Positions 10,526-20,931 of a stretch of DNA of 64,000 nucleotides are shown piece by piece. The stretch spans positions 7,504,001 through 7,568,000 of the forward strand of contig OX442322.1 in NCBI GenBank assembly GCA_949358305.1, given 5' to 3'. Source of the DNA: Strigamia acuminata. Taxonomy: Eukaryota; Arthropoda; Chilopoda; Geophilomorpha; Linotaeniidae. The notes beneath the pieces are model-generated. The model made no database searches, was not told the origin of the DNA, and saw only the letters and a list, made by a program, of their open reading frames with translations. A program made the position numbers and the translations under genes. The first letter of the stretch is position 1, and each line of letters begins with the position of its first letter.

Positions 10526-12762
10526 GAACTAGTCGCACTTGAATCAGCAGATTCTGGCTTGATCAAAGTCTTGACCATTTCTGCCAACGAGTTAGTCAGC
10601 GAAGTTTGTAACTTATTTTCAAAAGTATTAAGTTTCGCATCAAGTTTAGCATCTAGTGTTGCATCCAACACTTCTTGAGTTATCCACCTATTATTAGGAC
10701 GTTTAGAAGTAGGATCCACAGTCGGGGAATCCGGCGTACTTCGTTTTTGCAACTCTTCAGAGTTGAAATTTGCACGTGGTTTTAAATCTGGACATTCTCG
10801 ACGCATGTGTCCTGGTTTCTTACAGTGGTAACAAACTAATTGACCACGTCTGGTCTGATCCACTACTCCATTTATTAAATAAACGGCCTCGCATTCCTCA
10901 GGTAATTCTTCTTCACAAATATTAAGTTGTTCTTGTGAATCCAAAGTTAAAGATTTAACTTTTGTCTTTGGCTGAGGACGAGTGTCAGTTTTCCGAGGTG
11001 GGAAAATAACTGGATTGGAAATATTTTCCCTTGCTCCATTAGCTGTACGACTGTACAAGCCTTTATTTTTTGTTATAACGGCATAAATCTCTGTCAGAGG
11101 CAAATCCGCTATGCCTTGCGTATGCAAAAGCAAATCATTAGCAGGAGTTACACTCCCGATAAAAAGACAACCAGCTCCTTTTGCATCAAGACTGTCTTGT
11201 AATATCCATAACTGGTAATATTTGTGCATAAAGTCGTAAAGACTTTCTGTTTCCAGTTGTTTCAACTTAGTTAGATGGTTCGTCGGCTCTTGTCGAGTGG
11301 CTACAAACCGTTCTTTGAACGCCTGTTCAAATACTTCCCAAGATATGAAATCTTCTCTCCTTTCATGAAACCAACCATGCGCTTGCTCGGTTAAATAACC
11401 GGCCACGCCTTTAACAAGCATGTCATCGAGTGACATGTTTCGCAGGAAAGCGACATTTTTTACAATATTGAGAAAGCGTTCGCTTTCTTCTGCTTTTCCG
11501 GAGAATACAGGGATATCTGGTGGTTTCAAACAGTTAGTTTGAGGGACAGTGGCGGAACTTTTTCCTGCCTGCATCAACTTGTGCATGGTCGTGGCAATTG
11601 ACGCGAGGTCATCAGCCGTCATTCCAAAGCTACTGGGGGGGCGCGAGTTGTCGTTTGACGACCCGCCATTATTTGGTTGACTCGAGTTATTTTGACTTGA
11701 GCCACCACTATTAGGGTTGAAATTATTCGACCCTCCTTGATTTGACCTGCTGTGGTTACCAAAGTTCGAATGGTTATTCGAATTGCCTTGGTTCCCATAA
11801 TTCGAATGATTATTAGAATTACCCTGATTGTCAAAATTCGGACGGTTGTTCGAACTTTCTTGATTACCAAAATTCGGACGATAGTTCGAATTACCTGGCG
11901 TACCTCGATTCAAATAGTTATTTGAATTTCCTGGAGTTCTAGTAGAAGGATTATTTAAATCATTCGGATTATTTGGGTTATTCGAGTTTGGAGGAACTGG
12001 GTGACCCCTTTGCATGTTAGGTGCTGGACTAGAATTGTTTGCAAATCTAGAATTTGGGTCAAAACGGCGGTTTGGACCTCTTGTCGCACCTGAATTTGGG
12101 TTCAAATTTCCAGCGAGATTCGGACAACTGTTTGATCCGTTTAGAAAACTTGGATTAGGGTTGGCCATATTAGGCGGACCCAAATTCGCTCTGTTGAACG
12201 TATTCTCAAAGTTCTCTGGATTTGTAAATCCTCTTTGTTGGTTGCGAGCGAAGTTATTCGCTCGTAATCGTTGTTGGAAAGCACGATTAAAATCTCCTGG
12301 TGTCAAATTTGACTGATCTTGACGAGGAGGTTGTGCATTTTTATTTCTATATCTAGAAATAGGCGTCGAAGGAGTGGGACTAAAATTATTTAATCTTTGG
12401 CTGGCTGGGGAATTGGGTTGCTCCGACGTAGCACGTTGCGCGTGTACAAAATCTAACACTTCGGTCAAAGATCTAAATTGGTTTGGGTTCAAACCGTGAT
12501 CCTGACAAAATAATAGACCGCCTCGGCCTAAATGAGAACCTTCAGGAATGCATTCCTCTTCTCCAGGCGGAGTAGGTTCACGTGGAGCCCTATTCTCTCC
12601 AGATGGTCCGGCTGTTTCATTTGAAACGCCCTTATGGACCGCGTGGTTTCCCACTTCTTCAATTCCATTAGGAACAGGTACAAACCCGGATAGATTCATT
12701 CCACCGGTCAAACAAGTTCTTTCCTTACCACGGGTGTTCATGTGATGCTGGTTATTAGTCAT
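10516..12762 (-). CDS. gag: Element A Gag
   Basis: 748 residues from the ATG at 12762. This is the structural protein that should form the particle and bind the genomic RNA. The first 145 residues are polar. Residues of about 145-375 form a long low-complexity tract rich in Asn, Gly, Pro and Ser, with degenerate repeats of the GNQGNSNN type. The capsid-like core follows at about 415-520 (FLNIVKNVAFL ... EVFEQAFKERFVATRQ). A CCHC zinc knuckle CYHCKKPGHMRREC is near residue 640. The protein ends SSKN at the TAG that follows the slippery heptamer. The Asn-rich tract is prion-like in composition and absent from the Gag proteins of elements B and C. Confidence 0.92.
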   Translation of the reverse strand: MTNNQHHMNTRGKERTCLTGGMNLSGFVPVPNGIEEVGNHAVHKGVSNETAGPSGENRAPREPTPPGEEECIPEGSHLGRGGLLFCQDHGLNPNQFRSLTEVLDFVHAQRATSEQPNSPASQRLNNFSPTPSTPISRYRNKNAQPPRQDQSNLTPGDFNRAFQQRLRANNFARNQQRGFTNPENFENTFNRANLGPPNMANPNPSFLNGSNSCPNLAGNLNPNSGATRGPNRRFDPNSRFANNSSPAPNMQRGHPVPPNSNNPNNPNDLNNPSTRTPGNSNNYLNRGTPGNSNYRPNFGNQESSNNRPNFDNQGNSNNHSNYGNQGNSNNHSNFGNHSRSNQGGSNNFNPNSGGSSQNNSSQPNNGGSSNDNSRPPSSFGMTADDLASIATTMHKLMQAGKSSATVPQTNCLKPPDIPVFSGKAEESERFLNIVKNVAFLRNMSLDDMLVKGVAGYLTEQAHGWFHERREDFISWEVFEQAFKERFVATRQEPTNHLTKLKQLETESLYDFMHKYYQLWILQDSLDAKGAGCLFIGSVTPANDLLLHTQGIADLPLTEIYAVITKNKGLYSRTANGARENISNPVIFPPRKTDTRPQPKTKVKSLTLDSQEQLNICEEELPEECEAVYLINGVVDQTRRGQLVCYHCKKPGHMRRECPDLKPRANFNSEELQKRSTPDSPTVDPTSKRPNNRWITQEVLDATLDAKLDAKLNTFENKLQTSLTNSLAEMVKTLIKPESADSSATSSKN

Positions 12763-13877
12763 AACTAAACTTAAAACTAAGAAAATTTCTTAAGTCTGAG
12801 AGATAACGATGAAGTTGCAAACGTTCACGAGGATCGCAAACGAAGCAGTGGTCACACTAGTTCGAAAGGAAGTAAGGGTACTTCGATACATCTCTCTGAT
12901 TGGTCAAATATCAACGCTAGTCTCGCGAGAGTCCAATCTCGTCCGAGATTGGTGGAAATCATCAAGTTCGTGGAACCGTAATCTTGACAGATTCCAGTGT
13001 TATGACGTAGTCACCAAACAAAATGGATACTTTTCAAAATATTTTAAAATATCACCGCATTTATTAATAAATGAATGATCACCTTTATGGAATTTTTTAA
13101 AGTTTTTTAAAACTCGTAATTTCAAAAGACGCGCCGATTCGTTTGAATCGACGGCTTTTCTGCACAACACGGGTTGCTAGGCAACACAACAGCAAGAATT
13201 CTTCTTCGCTAACATTCGAATGGTGTTCCATTCGTATAATTCGATTTCAATGGCTTGAGATCACGATTTTTAACCAACATTTTAATGTAGATCAAGTCTG
13301 TAAAATAAGGTAAACCCACTTTGAAATAAAATATAAATTTTAATTCCTTCGAAAAGCGTCAATTTTCTTTCTAATTTATTTAGGCAAATAAATTTAGGTT
13401 TAACTTGAAGTCTCAAGCAAAATACATGTGAAAAATATTTCTAAAATTAAAACAACTGTTAAATTGATAGAATTCTTTAAGAATTCCAACAAAAGTCAAC
13501 TTTTCAAAATTAGGCCCGACCGCGTGGTTTTGTCAGATTGTCTACGACAAAATGACATTACCCGGGCGGAACCAACTTCAACAAGTTCGGGCAAGACTCC
13601 TATTCTCGGGTTGGGCCTTTAGGCCTGACCACGCGGTAGAAATTATTATTTTGTTAAAACGTATAATTTCCACGGCGGAGAATAAAGAACAAAGTGAGTT
13701 ACACTTATTATCTTTTCAACAAAATTTAAGACAAAAATAAAATAAATGAAATATATTAAACACTTATAAATCTCAAACGAAAATTATTTTACACACAAAA
13801 ATCACCATAAACGTTACACTACTCGAATTCATCATAGACATGCAAAACTTCAAATTTTATTTAAAATTTGGCAGCCT
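12763..13877 (-). other. Element A untranslated leader
   Basis: 1.1 kb between the primer-binding site and the gag ATG. It contains a perfect 10-bp inverted repeat, ACCGCGTGGT (13519-13528) and ACCACGCGGT (13628-13637), that would close a stem over about 100 nt. This is a candidate packaging or dimerisation structure. Nothing in it looks coding. Confidence 0.55.
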
Positions 13878-13895
13878 ATCTCGGTAGAACCTCCA
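13878..13895 (-). other. Element A primer-binding site, tRNA-Gln type
   Basis: The minus strand reads TGGAGGTTCTACCGAGAT, starting 2 nt after the 5' LTR. This is complementary to the 3' end of animal tRNA-Gln as I remember it, with one mismatch. Confidence 0.75.
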
Positions 13896-13897
13896 CT

Positions 13898-15637
13898 TGT
13901 GACGATTCTACTTTTGGGCTAATTTATTAGTCCTTTTAAGATAGATAATTCGGTTTATACAAGACGTTGCTAAGTTTAGCAACAACCTAACCGAGATAAG
14001 CTACGGAAGCCTTTACAAACATGAATACGTGATCGAATAGAAATAACTTACAGTTTTAGTGTGACTTAGCATATTTATTACTAAATATTAATGATAACAT
14101 AATTGGGTTCTTGACGCGTGTAAACGGGCGGCATCAACTGGTTGAGGATCCGGGCGAAGCCAAAGGGATACGGCTGACTTGCGGCATCGTCACAAATATC
14201 GCTACGGAGACGTATTTGGTCCGCAGCTCGAGTATCTAATAATGCGAAGAGTCCTTCGCATAAGTAGGAATATTCAGCAGAATATTCCATGTTCCAAATG
14301 AATAAAAGTAAAGTAATTAGTGGAATACAACAAATGAATTGTTGTATAAATATTAATTGGGCGGGGACCGTCACAACAATTGAGAGAACGTCGCGGGAGT
14401 TGTTGAGACTCCATCCGCCAGCATGCCTTACGACGACAAGATCTCGTGATCAGGCGCCGAGTATTTAATTGTGTGCTTTAACTCGCTATCGGTGGTACCA
14501 ACCACCAGGTAAACATTTCTATGGACTTACCGGTATAAAAGATATTGCCAATACAGGATTACCAATGCCCGAGTAATTTGTTTAACATGATATATTTTAT
14601 ATATCATTCACGGGTTACTAACCCGGAGGGTACGATGGGGCGGGGACCGTCACGACGGTCGAGAGAACCATCGCGGGAGGATTTGACTCCTCCATCCGCC
14701 AGCATGCCTTACGATGACGGGATCCACTGATCGAGCACCGGGTAAAATATTATATGGCCACTGCCATTGGATTACCATTCTCCAGGTAGTTATTTATCGC
14801 AACATCTGACGATATTACTCACGGGCTACCAACCCGGCGTGTTACCTGTGCATTAGGCCTTTACCGACTTTTAACGAGCGGAAGGACCAATCGTAGAAAG
14901 ACGGGAACCTGCGTGGGCTGTTTACAACAACCATCCTGCAGCGGACTGTGGCCAGTTAGCTGAGGGACCTACTTTCATTTAGCAAGGTCGTACTGTATAC
15001 GACCGTTATATTAAGCTACCGTACGAAATCCTACTGTCCCGTAGAACAGCTGGCTAACGTTACGGGGCCATTTCATGCGAATGCATGTCTATTACCGGAG
15101 TTGGCCTTCCCGAAAAGGCCCTACAACAACAATAACAATAGTAATGAATACCGATTGTGGAGAGCTGAGGTGGCCTGATGTGTCGATAAGAAAGTGAGAT
15201 CAAACGATAACAACAATTCAATTACAGACATTTTACAGTTATCAAGCCAGGGGGATTAGTGGGTGAGAAACTGATGCTTATATAGTTCTGTAGAACTACT
15301 AGATTGGCGACAGCCAATCAGTGTACGAATCGGCGGATTCGTGGGTCACTAGTCCGGACCTAATATATGACTATGTCCAGATGGGCCCAGTTGGGGTCCG
15401 GAAGGGTCCGATTGGTTCCCTTCGACAGGTAAGTAACGTGGATATTGATTCAACAGAATCAACATCATCAAGTAATTAATACTTAGTTTATGTCGAATAA
15501 AATAGTTATATTTTATTCACCATGTTTAAATAATTATTTATCACACTTTTTAGTTTTATCGAGTTTGAATTACGCGCGTTTGGTAAACAGCGCCATCTAT
15601 TGTGAACATTGATAAATACGGATTTGTAATCATCACA
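13898..15637 (-). repeat. Element A 5' LTR (element sense)
   Basis: 1740-bp copy of 1289-3028, next to the primer-binding site. It should hold the promoter and polyadenylation signals. I cannot place the TATA box with confidence. Confidence 0.95.
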
Positions 15638-16250
15638 AAATTAAGTAAGAATTGCAAACAAATCCAACACTCATTAAACAAATCAAAACTTAAACAGGAA
15701 AAACAGATCTACATAACTTAGAATTAAAAACAACCGCCTTAACAAATCGGCCAATCACGAAGCTTGAATTGTTTAATACAAAAGCGACCTTCATTAGACA
15801 TCTTTAGATAGCTGACTTTGTACAGTGATATCTGTTTTATGTATTTTATATAATTAATACTTAAAGTTATATAAATTTTACTTAAATTTATACAATTTGT
15901 ACTTGATTTCACTTGAATATGATTTTAAACAATTTTATTTGATTCAAGATGATTTGATAGTGATTTTTACAATTTTACTTAATTGTATACAATTTTACTT
16001 GATTTAAAATGAGTCGTATCTGTATTATCCGCTTCATTACCTGTTTTATTTAATTTACACCCGGCATAATATTAAATAAAAATACTATATACATTTGTTG
16101 AAAGAATTTACTATTTCAAACCACTAAAAGCTATTAATTTGTGAAAATGTATTTGCAAAAAATACAGATTTGTTTTAAATTTTACTTCGCTTCTTGTTTC
16201 TGGTTACATATAACACTATAACTGCGATGGATGTCTAGTTTTCAACCAAC
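15638..16250. promoter_or_regulatory. RPB3 upstream region
   Basis: 613 bp between element A and the RPB3 start codon, AT-rich, with no coding frame. A CCAAT-type motif (CGGCCAATCACG, near 15748) is the only promoter-like signal I can point to. The element A insertion therefore sits close to, or within, the promoter region of this gene. Confidence 0.35.
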
Positions 16251-17066
16251 ATGTCGTACGCAAATGTACCGTCCTTTCATGTCAGCGAAATAACAGAAGA
16301 AAATATCAAGTTTGTTCTTAAAGACACTGACCTAAGTGTGGCGAACAGCATTCGACGTGTTTTTATAGCTGAAGTGCCAACAATGGCAATTGATTGGGTT
16401 CAAATAGAAAGGAATTCCACAGTTTTACACGATGAATTCATTTCTCATCGAATGGGCTTAATCCCGCTGACTAGCGATCATGTTGTCGATAAAATGCTGT
16501 ATTCAAAGGACTGTAGCTGTGTCAATTTTTGCCACGATTGTTCTGTGGAATTTACCCTGGACGTAAAATGCACGACTGATCAAACTCGTCACGTGACGAC
16601 CGCGGATTTGAAGAGTAGCGATCCCCGAGTCGTTCCGGTAACTTCACGACATCGAGAAGACGACACCTGTGAATACGGAGAAACGGATGACATTTTGATT
16701 GTGAAATTAACAAAGGATCAAGGGCTGAAGCTGCGAGCCTACGCGAAGATGGGCTTGGGGCGAGAACATGCAAAGTGGAACCCAACGTGCGGGGTGGCGT
16801 TTGAATACGACCCAGATAATGCTTTTCGTCATACCACGTTTACGAAGCCAAACGAGTGGCACAAAAGTAAATATTCAGAACTCGAAGAAGGTAGCTTTGA
16901 AGCTCCCTACGTGGCGGATGGAAAACCAAACAAATTCTTCTTCAACATTGAATCAACAGGTGCTTTACGACCGGAAAATATTGTTCTCAAGGGGTTCAAT
17001 GTGTTAAAAATAAAGCTAAGCGATTTACAAACTCAGCTTTATCATGAAATCCAAATGATGTGCTGA
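16251..17066 (+). CDS. POLR2C: RNA polymerase II subunit RPB3
   Basis: 271 residues, full length compared with about 275 in animals. RPB3 pairs with RPB11 as the alpha-like dimer that nucleates assembly of nuclear RNA polymerase II. The N-terminus carries the alpha-like dimerisation signature [20 protein letters not shown] and [10 protein letters not shown]. The zinc-binding loop is intact, with cysteines at 88, 90, 94 and 97 ([10 protein letters not shown]). Further conserved blocks are [19 protein letters not shown] and the C-terminal [17 protein letters not shown]. The start is the ATG in AACATGTCG, whose protein start MSYANVPSF matches the family N-terminus. There is no intron, and the frame is unbroken with all motifs present. 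It is either an intron-poor host gene or a very well preserved retrocopy; I favour a functional gene. Confidence 0.96.
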   Translation: MSYANVPSFHVSEITEENIKFVLKDTDLSVANSIRRVFIAEVPTMAIDWVQIERNSTVLHDEFISHRMGLIPLTSDHVVDKMLYSKDCSCVNFCHDCSVEFTLDVKCTTDQTRHVTTADLKSSDPRVVPVTSRHREDDTCEYGETDDILIVKLTKDQGLKLRAYAKMGLGREHAKWNPTCGVAFEYDPDNAFRHTTFTKPNEWHKSKYSELEEGSFEAPYVADGKPNKFFFNIESTGALRPENIVLKGFNVLKIKLSDLQTQLYHEIQMMC

Positions 17067-17137
17067 CTATATTAGTTAATGGATTTATTAATTTCACACG
17101 CATCAATTACAAAATGTAACTTATTTGAATCTATATA

Positions 17138-17150
17138 AATAAAAAATAAA
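17138..17150 (+). terminator. RPB3 polyadenylation signals
   Basis: Two AATAAA hexamers (17138-17143 and 17145-17150) lie about 75 nt after the RPB3 stop codon. Confidence 0.6.
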
Positions 17151-18853
17151 ATTGTGTACAAACGGTGCGTAACGTTTAAACAGCGCTGCTTCTTTAGTGA
17201 CGCCTTTTCCCACGAATGAACAATCGTTAATATTTTTCCTAAATCGCCATAAACGGTGGCAACTTGCAAATAAATGAGAAAGTCTACAGTGCGAATTACC
17301 ACCGTGTGATTGCCGTTGTTATCGACTACTACACGAAGTGATTTTTGCTCTCCTGAACGGGAAACGAATTCACACGAGAGGAACGAACTGAAACGCCAAA
17401 CTTGTCCTCTTCACATTTTCCCCTGGTAACAAACAGTTAGAAATAAATAAATATTAGTTTCGGTCATCGGTTTGGAATATTTAATTGCAATAAATTATGC
17501 ACTTACTGGTATTTACGTTTAATCATGCTTTTAATACGTTGACAAAATGTACTTCTTTCGATTTGCAGTGACAATCTACTTGTAATTCATCCGTTGTTGA
17601 CAGTTGTTTTAACATATTGCACAGAATGTTAGAGTATCAGTCACTTCGATCTTTGAAAAGTAAAATGTTATTTTATATTACGGAGTATTTTATATGAATC
17701 AATCTATTTTTTATGTTAATGCGCAATTTTTCTACTTAGATCATCGACGTTTTGTGGATTAAACATGGGAACACCAACAAGATGACTAGCGCACTTTTTT
17801 CCATGTTTGTGTTCATCTTTAACAGATCTAATAAATAAAAAAAACCACTACGGCATCTCTATGCCGTTGATGTCGAGCTGTCTATGCCGTTGACGAAACA
17901 AAATGGAACATTCAGATGCAAAAAGTAACCATTTATGACGATAAAGTAAAGACAAATTCCTTCAACTGAATGTACTTAGTTCCGTTTTTGTCGCTAGTCC
18001 GCGCCAGCAGACCAACTAATTGCTATTGGCACAGATTTGACCGAGTTATCGGCCTCCTCGCCAAGATAATCTGGCGAGCGCCGCCGATCGCAGCCAGAGA
18101 GGAGGACATTTTCTAAAGGTTTACTATGTTCTATTGTTGTAAAAAGGTATGTTAAGAGTAACAAATATCTTCTTTATCATTTCAGGGAAGGCATTTTAGC
18201 TCATCAGTTTCTGTAAATGTAAGTTTTACTATTTTCTATTGTTGTAAATGTAAAAAAAGATTAAATATAATGGTGTAACACACAAACGTGTTCACGAAAA
18301 CATGAATAAAAACATGTTCAAATGAGTGAATCGGTATTTTTATTTATTTATTCATTTATTTTCATGTTTCATCAATTCATCTAAACCTACTGTAGTGGCA
18401 TAAATTTCAATCCGTCTACTTAAGAAAGCCACTGCCACCAGAGCGCGCGCTCGCACTTCTTCTCATATCAACACGAAGCAGTGAGCAGTTAGTTGCCGTA
18501 CGGATCCATTCGAACAATTTGACCTACGCAAATCTAACGGTACATCGAAGATCCATTCTCCAAAAAACCCGCCGATCTTTCTATCCAAAATGCACGAAAC
18601 TTCGCAACGAGCGCAAATTTGTGCAAAGGCAAACACGGGCAATCGCGAGTCTCATCAGTCGTCGTTCGAGATCAAAGCGCACACGGCGAAAATTCCGTAG
18701 ATTAGATTCTCGACACATCACGTAAGTATCCAGTAAAAAAATCCCCGCAAAAAACGTGTCCAAAAACGAGCGAGATTGAGCGAAAATCGGCAAATTCCTT
18801 GGATTTTCGTTCTGCTTCAAAATGGCGGATCGTGCGCTGTTCTTTAACACTTC
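17151..18853. other. Intergenic region with possible non-coding first exons
   Basis: No protein gene is supported. A GC-rich stretch at about 18000-18115 and another at 18430-18720 look like promoter or 5' exon sequence. The second ends in a consensus donor (ACATCAC then GTAAGT, about 18720). A small exon-like block, TTTCAG then GGAAGG up to TGTAAAT then GTAAGT, lies at about 18187-18218. ATGGCGGATCG at 18821, in good context, is cut 33 nt later by the BEL insertion. These may be 5' exons of the mRpS11-like locus that resumes at 40341, but no reading frame connects them. Confidence 0.35.
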
Positions 18854-20125
18854 TGTTGCGAGCAGGAACGCAACAAAAAGATTTAGAAGTTTTCCACGTT
18901 TCGGCTTCTGAAAAGAAGATTTGACTTTTTAATTTGCTTTTTAGTTTTTGACACAAGTTGGAGACATATCTGAGATGTCCGGTTGTTTGGCTGACCAGCG
19001 GTCTTGTTTGGTGATGTCCTTGACGGTCGTCATGCTGCCAGTCGCACCTGGATTGGTCGGGAGATGTGTTGTCGGTCACTTGTGGTCGTTTTGATGTGAT
19101 CGTTTTAGTGGTTTAGTAATTCTGTGTATTAGTTTAAGAATTATTAGAGTTGTTTTGAGATAGGCATATTTTATTTGATTGTTGTTTACCTTTTGCTTGA
19201 TGTTTTAGGGGGTCAGCGACTTTCCAAGACGTGAGGCAGCAGGTGGCGAGCGGCGTAAAGCTCCCGTGACAGTTGACGGCATTTGGACGCATCGGATCTG
19301 CGTGTGTGTTTAGAGCGGCGTCGCTACGCCTTGGTTTGGACTCTCGTTCGAGTCCCCACGCTGTTTGGAAGGTCCTTGCGTCGATGTCTGGTCAAGGGCG
19401 GCTATGGAAGTCTGTCTGGCTCGCTCCTGTTCGCCTGCACAGCTGTTAGCAAGTTGCTGTGCCGCCATCTTGCATGATGAGCGGTTGGCTTTTGTCTTTG
19501 AGAAGGGAAGTTGGCTTTCCTCTGGAACTAAGAATGGGAATTGTTAATACTTGTTTATTTATGTATTTTATGCCTCTAATAGATGTTAAGTTTAAGCTTT
19601 TATTACTTGTTATCAATTTGATGTAAAAGGGTTAAGTTTGAGACACGTAGCGCCCTCTTTGGAGGCAATAAGTTATTTATAATGAGTAATTGTCGCTTGT
19701 AAATAAGCCTATTTTAGCGCCATTGTTCACGGTTGCTAGGCGCTTGTTGTTGCTAGGTTGAGAGTGAGTTACTGTTGTTACTAGCTGTTGCTAGAAGAAG
19801 CTTGTTATGGTTGATTTAGAATAAATAAGTTGTTATTCTTTTCTCTTTCTTTGATGTTCTTACTTTGGATTATTTCTGAAATGAGTTCCCAGAGAATGAG
19901 TGAGTAGAGAGCCAAGCTGACTCTCCTCCTCCTTGAAGACACATTTTCTTGCCCATTAGCTGAGATGTTTTTCCCATTTGATCTACAGTTTGAGAACTAG
20001 GCCTAATGCTAGGCCTAACGCTTTCTGCTGCTGGAATTTCTACTATACGATCATGGAGGCGCAACAGGACAGTTGCCTATGAATGTACCACGCGACTTCC
20101 GAGTTCGACATGTCTGTTTGCAACA
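18854..20125 (+). repeat. BEL/Pao 5' LTR
   Basis: 1272 bp, starting TGTTGCGAGCAGG and ending TCTGTTTGCAACA. It matches the two halves of the 3' LTR. Confidence 0.94.
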
Positions 20126-20931
20126 GGGGAAGTTGGTTTTTTGGTGCCTGTGACCCGGATTCGTGCGCGTTTGATCACCGTGCGTGAAGCTAGAGTTTGG
20201 CCACTTCACAGACGGTTCAGGGGATTTGTGACAACAGGACGGTTTGTGCAGTTAGCGGCTGGTTCCGCATGTATTTCCGATCAAGTTTGTGCAGCTGAGA
20301 ATCGTCTAGAAGCGACCATCAATGCCAGGGGTCCAGTTCAAGTGACACAACGCAATGTGCAGCAGTTCGCCATGTTTTTGAAGATGACATTCAGTTGTTT
20401 CTTTGTGATTTTGATGGGTTTTGCTTTGGGTTTTTATTTGTGTCCTTTTTTGGGGGAGATATGAGTCTTGCTATTGCATTTTAAGTGATATAAAATAAGT
20501 TTTGGCTCTACTATAACTGCATAAGCAGGAGAGCAACAGATTTAGCTAGAATAGTCTATAGTTTGCATGATTTTTAGTGGAATTCTTGTGAACAGGGATT
20601 ATTTAAATTCTCTTAGAGCATTTATTTGTAAACAGAAGAAGTTTACTTGTAATTTTAGAAGAGAGTTAGTCAGTCTGAGTATTTACATTCTCAGAATTGT
20701 TAGGGATTTATTCTAAAAAGGTTTTAGTTGAGATTTTGAGTGAGTCTGTGATTCAACCACTCAAATTATTTTAGAAATCCTTTTGGAGTTTTGTCTGTAT
20801 AGCAGAGAGTTTGGGTGTTTAAGCACTCAGATTCTAAAGGTTTGTCTTAAGTTTAACGTGTGTGTTGTGTGTTGGTGTAAGGTGACCGTAATAATTGTCT
20901 TTGCTTTCCAACCTTTTCAGGTGCGATCAGC
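20126..20931 (+). other. BEL/Pao leader with possible primer-binding site
   Basis: 806 bp before the gag-pol ATG. TGGTGCCTGTGACCCGGATTCG at 20142-20163 resembles the complement of the tRNA-His 3' end with one inserted and one changed base. It starts 16 nt from the LTR rather than adjacent to it, so the assignment is tentative. CCTTTTCAG near 20921 could be a splice acceptor just before the ATG. Confidence 0.45.

Larger units (their letters stand above)
1289..15637 (-). mobile_element. Ty3/gypsy LTR retrotransposon A (complete)
   Basis: A 14.3-kb element on the minus strand. It has two 1740-bp LTRs with TGTGA/TCACA ends and a 4-bp target duplication AAAT (1285-1288 and 15638-15641). In element order: 5' LTR, tRNA-Gln-type primer site, 1.1-kb leader, gag, pol in the -1 frame, 1.2-kb spacer, ORF3, 0.7-kb AT-rich tail, purine tract, 3' LTR. 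I counted about six differences between the LTRs, so the insertion is recent. Gag and pol are open throughout. The domain order protease, RT, RNase H, integrase identifies Ty3/gypsy. The very long LTRs and the extra ORF are unusual. Confidence 0.95.

Noticed and set aside
11619-11870. 83-residue frame within element A gag
   Set aside because: Alternate-frame reading of the Asn-rich repeat.
20006-20464. 152-residue frame with a hydrophobic C-terminus spanning the BEL LTR end and leader
   Set aside because: It crosses the LTR boundary and primer-site region, has no recognisable family, and lies before the real gag-pol start; probably chance.
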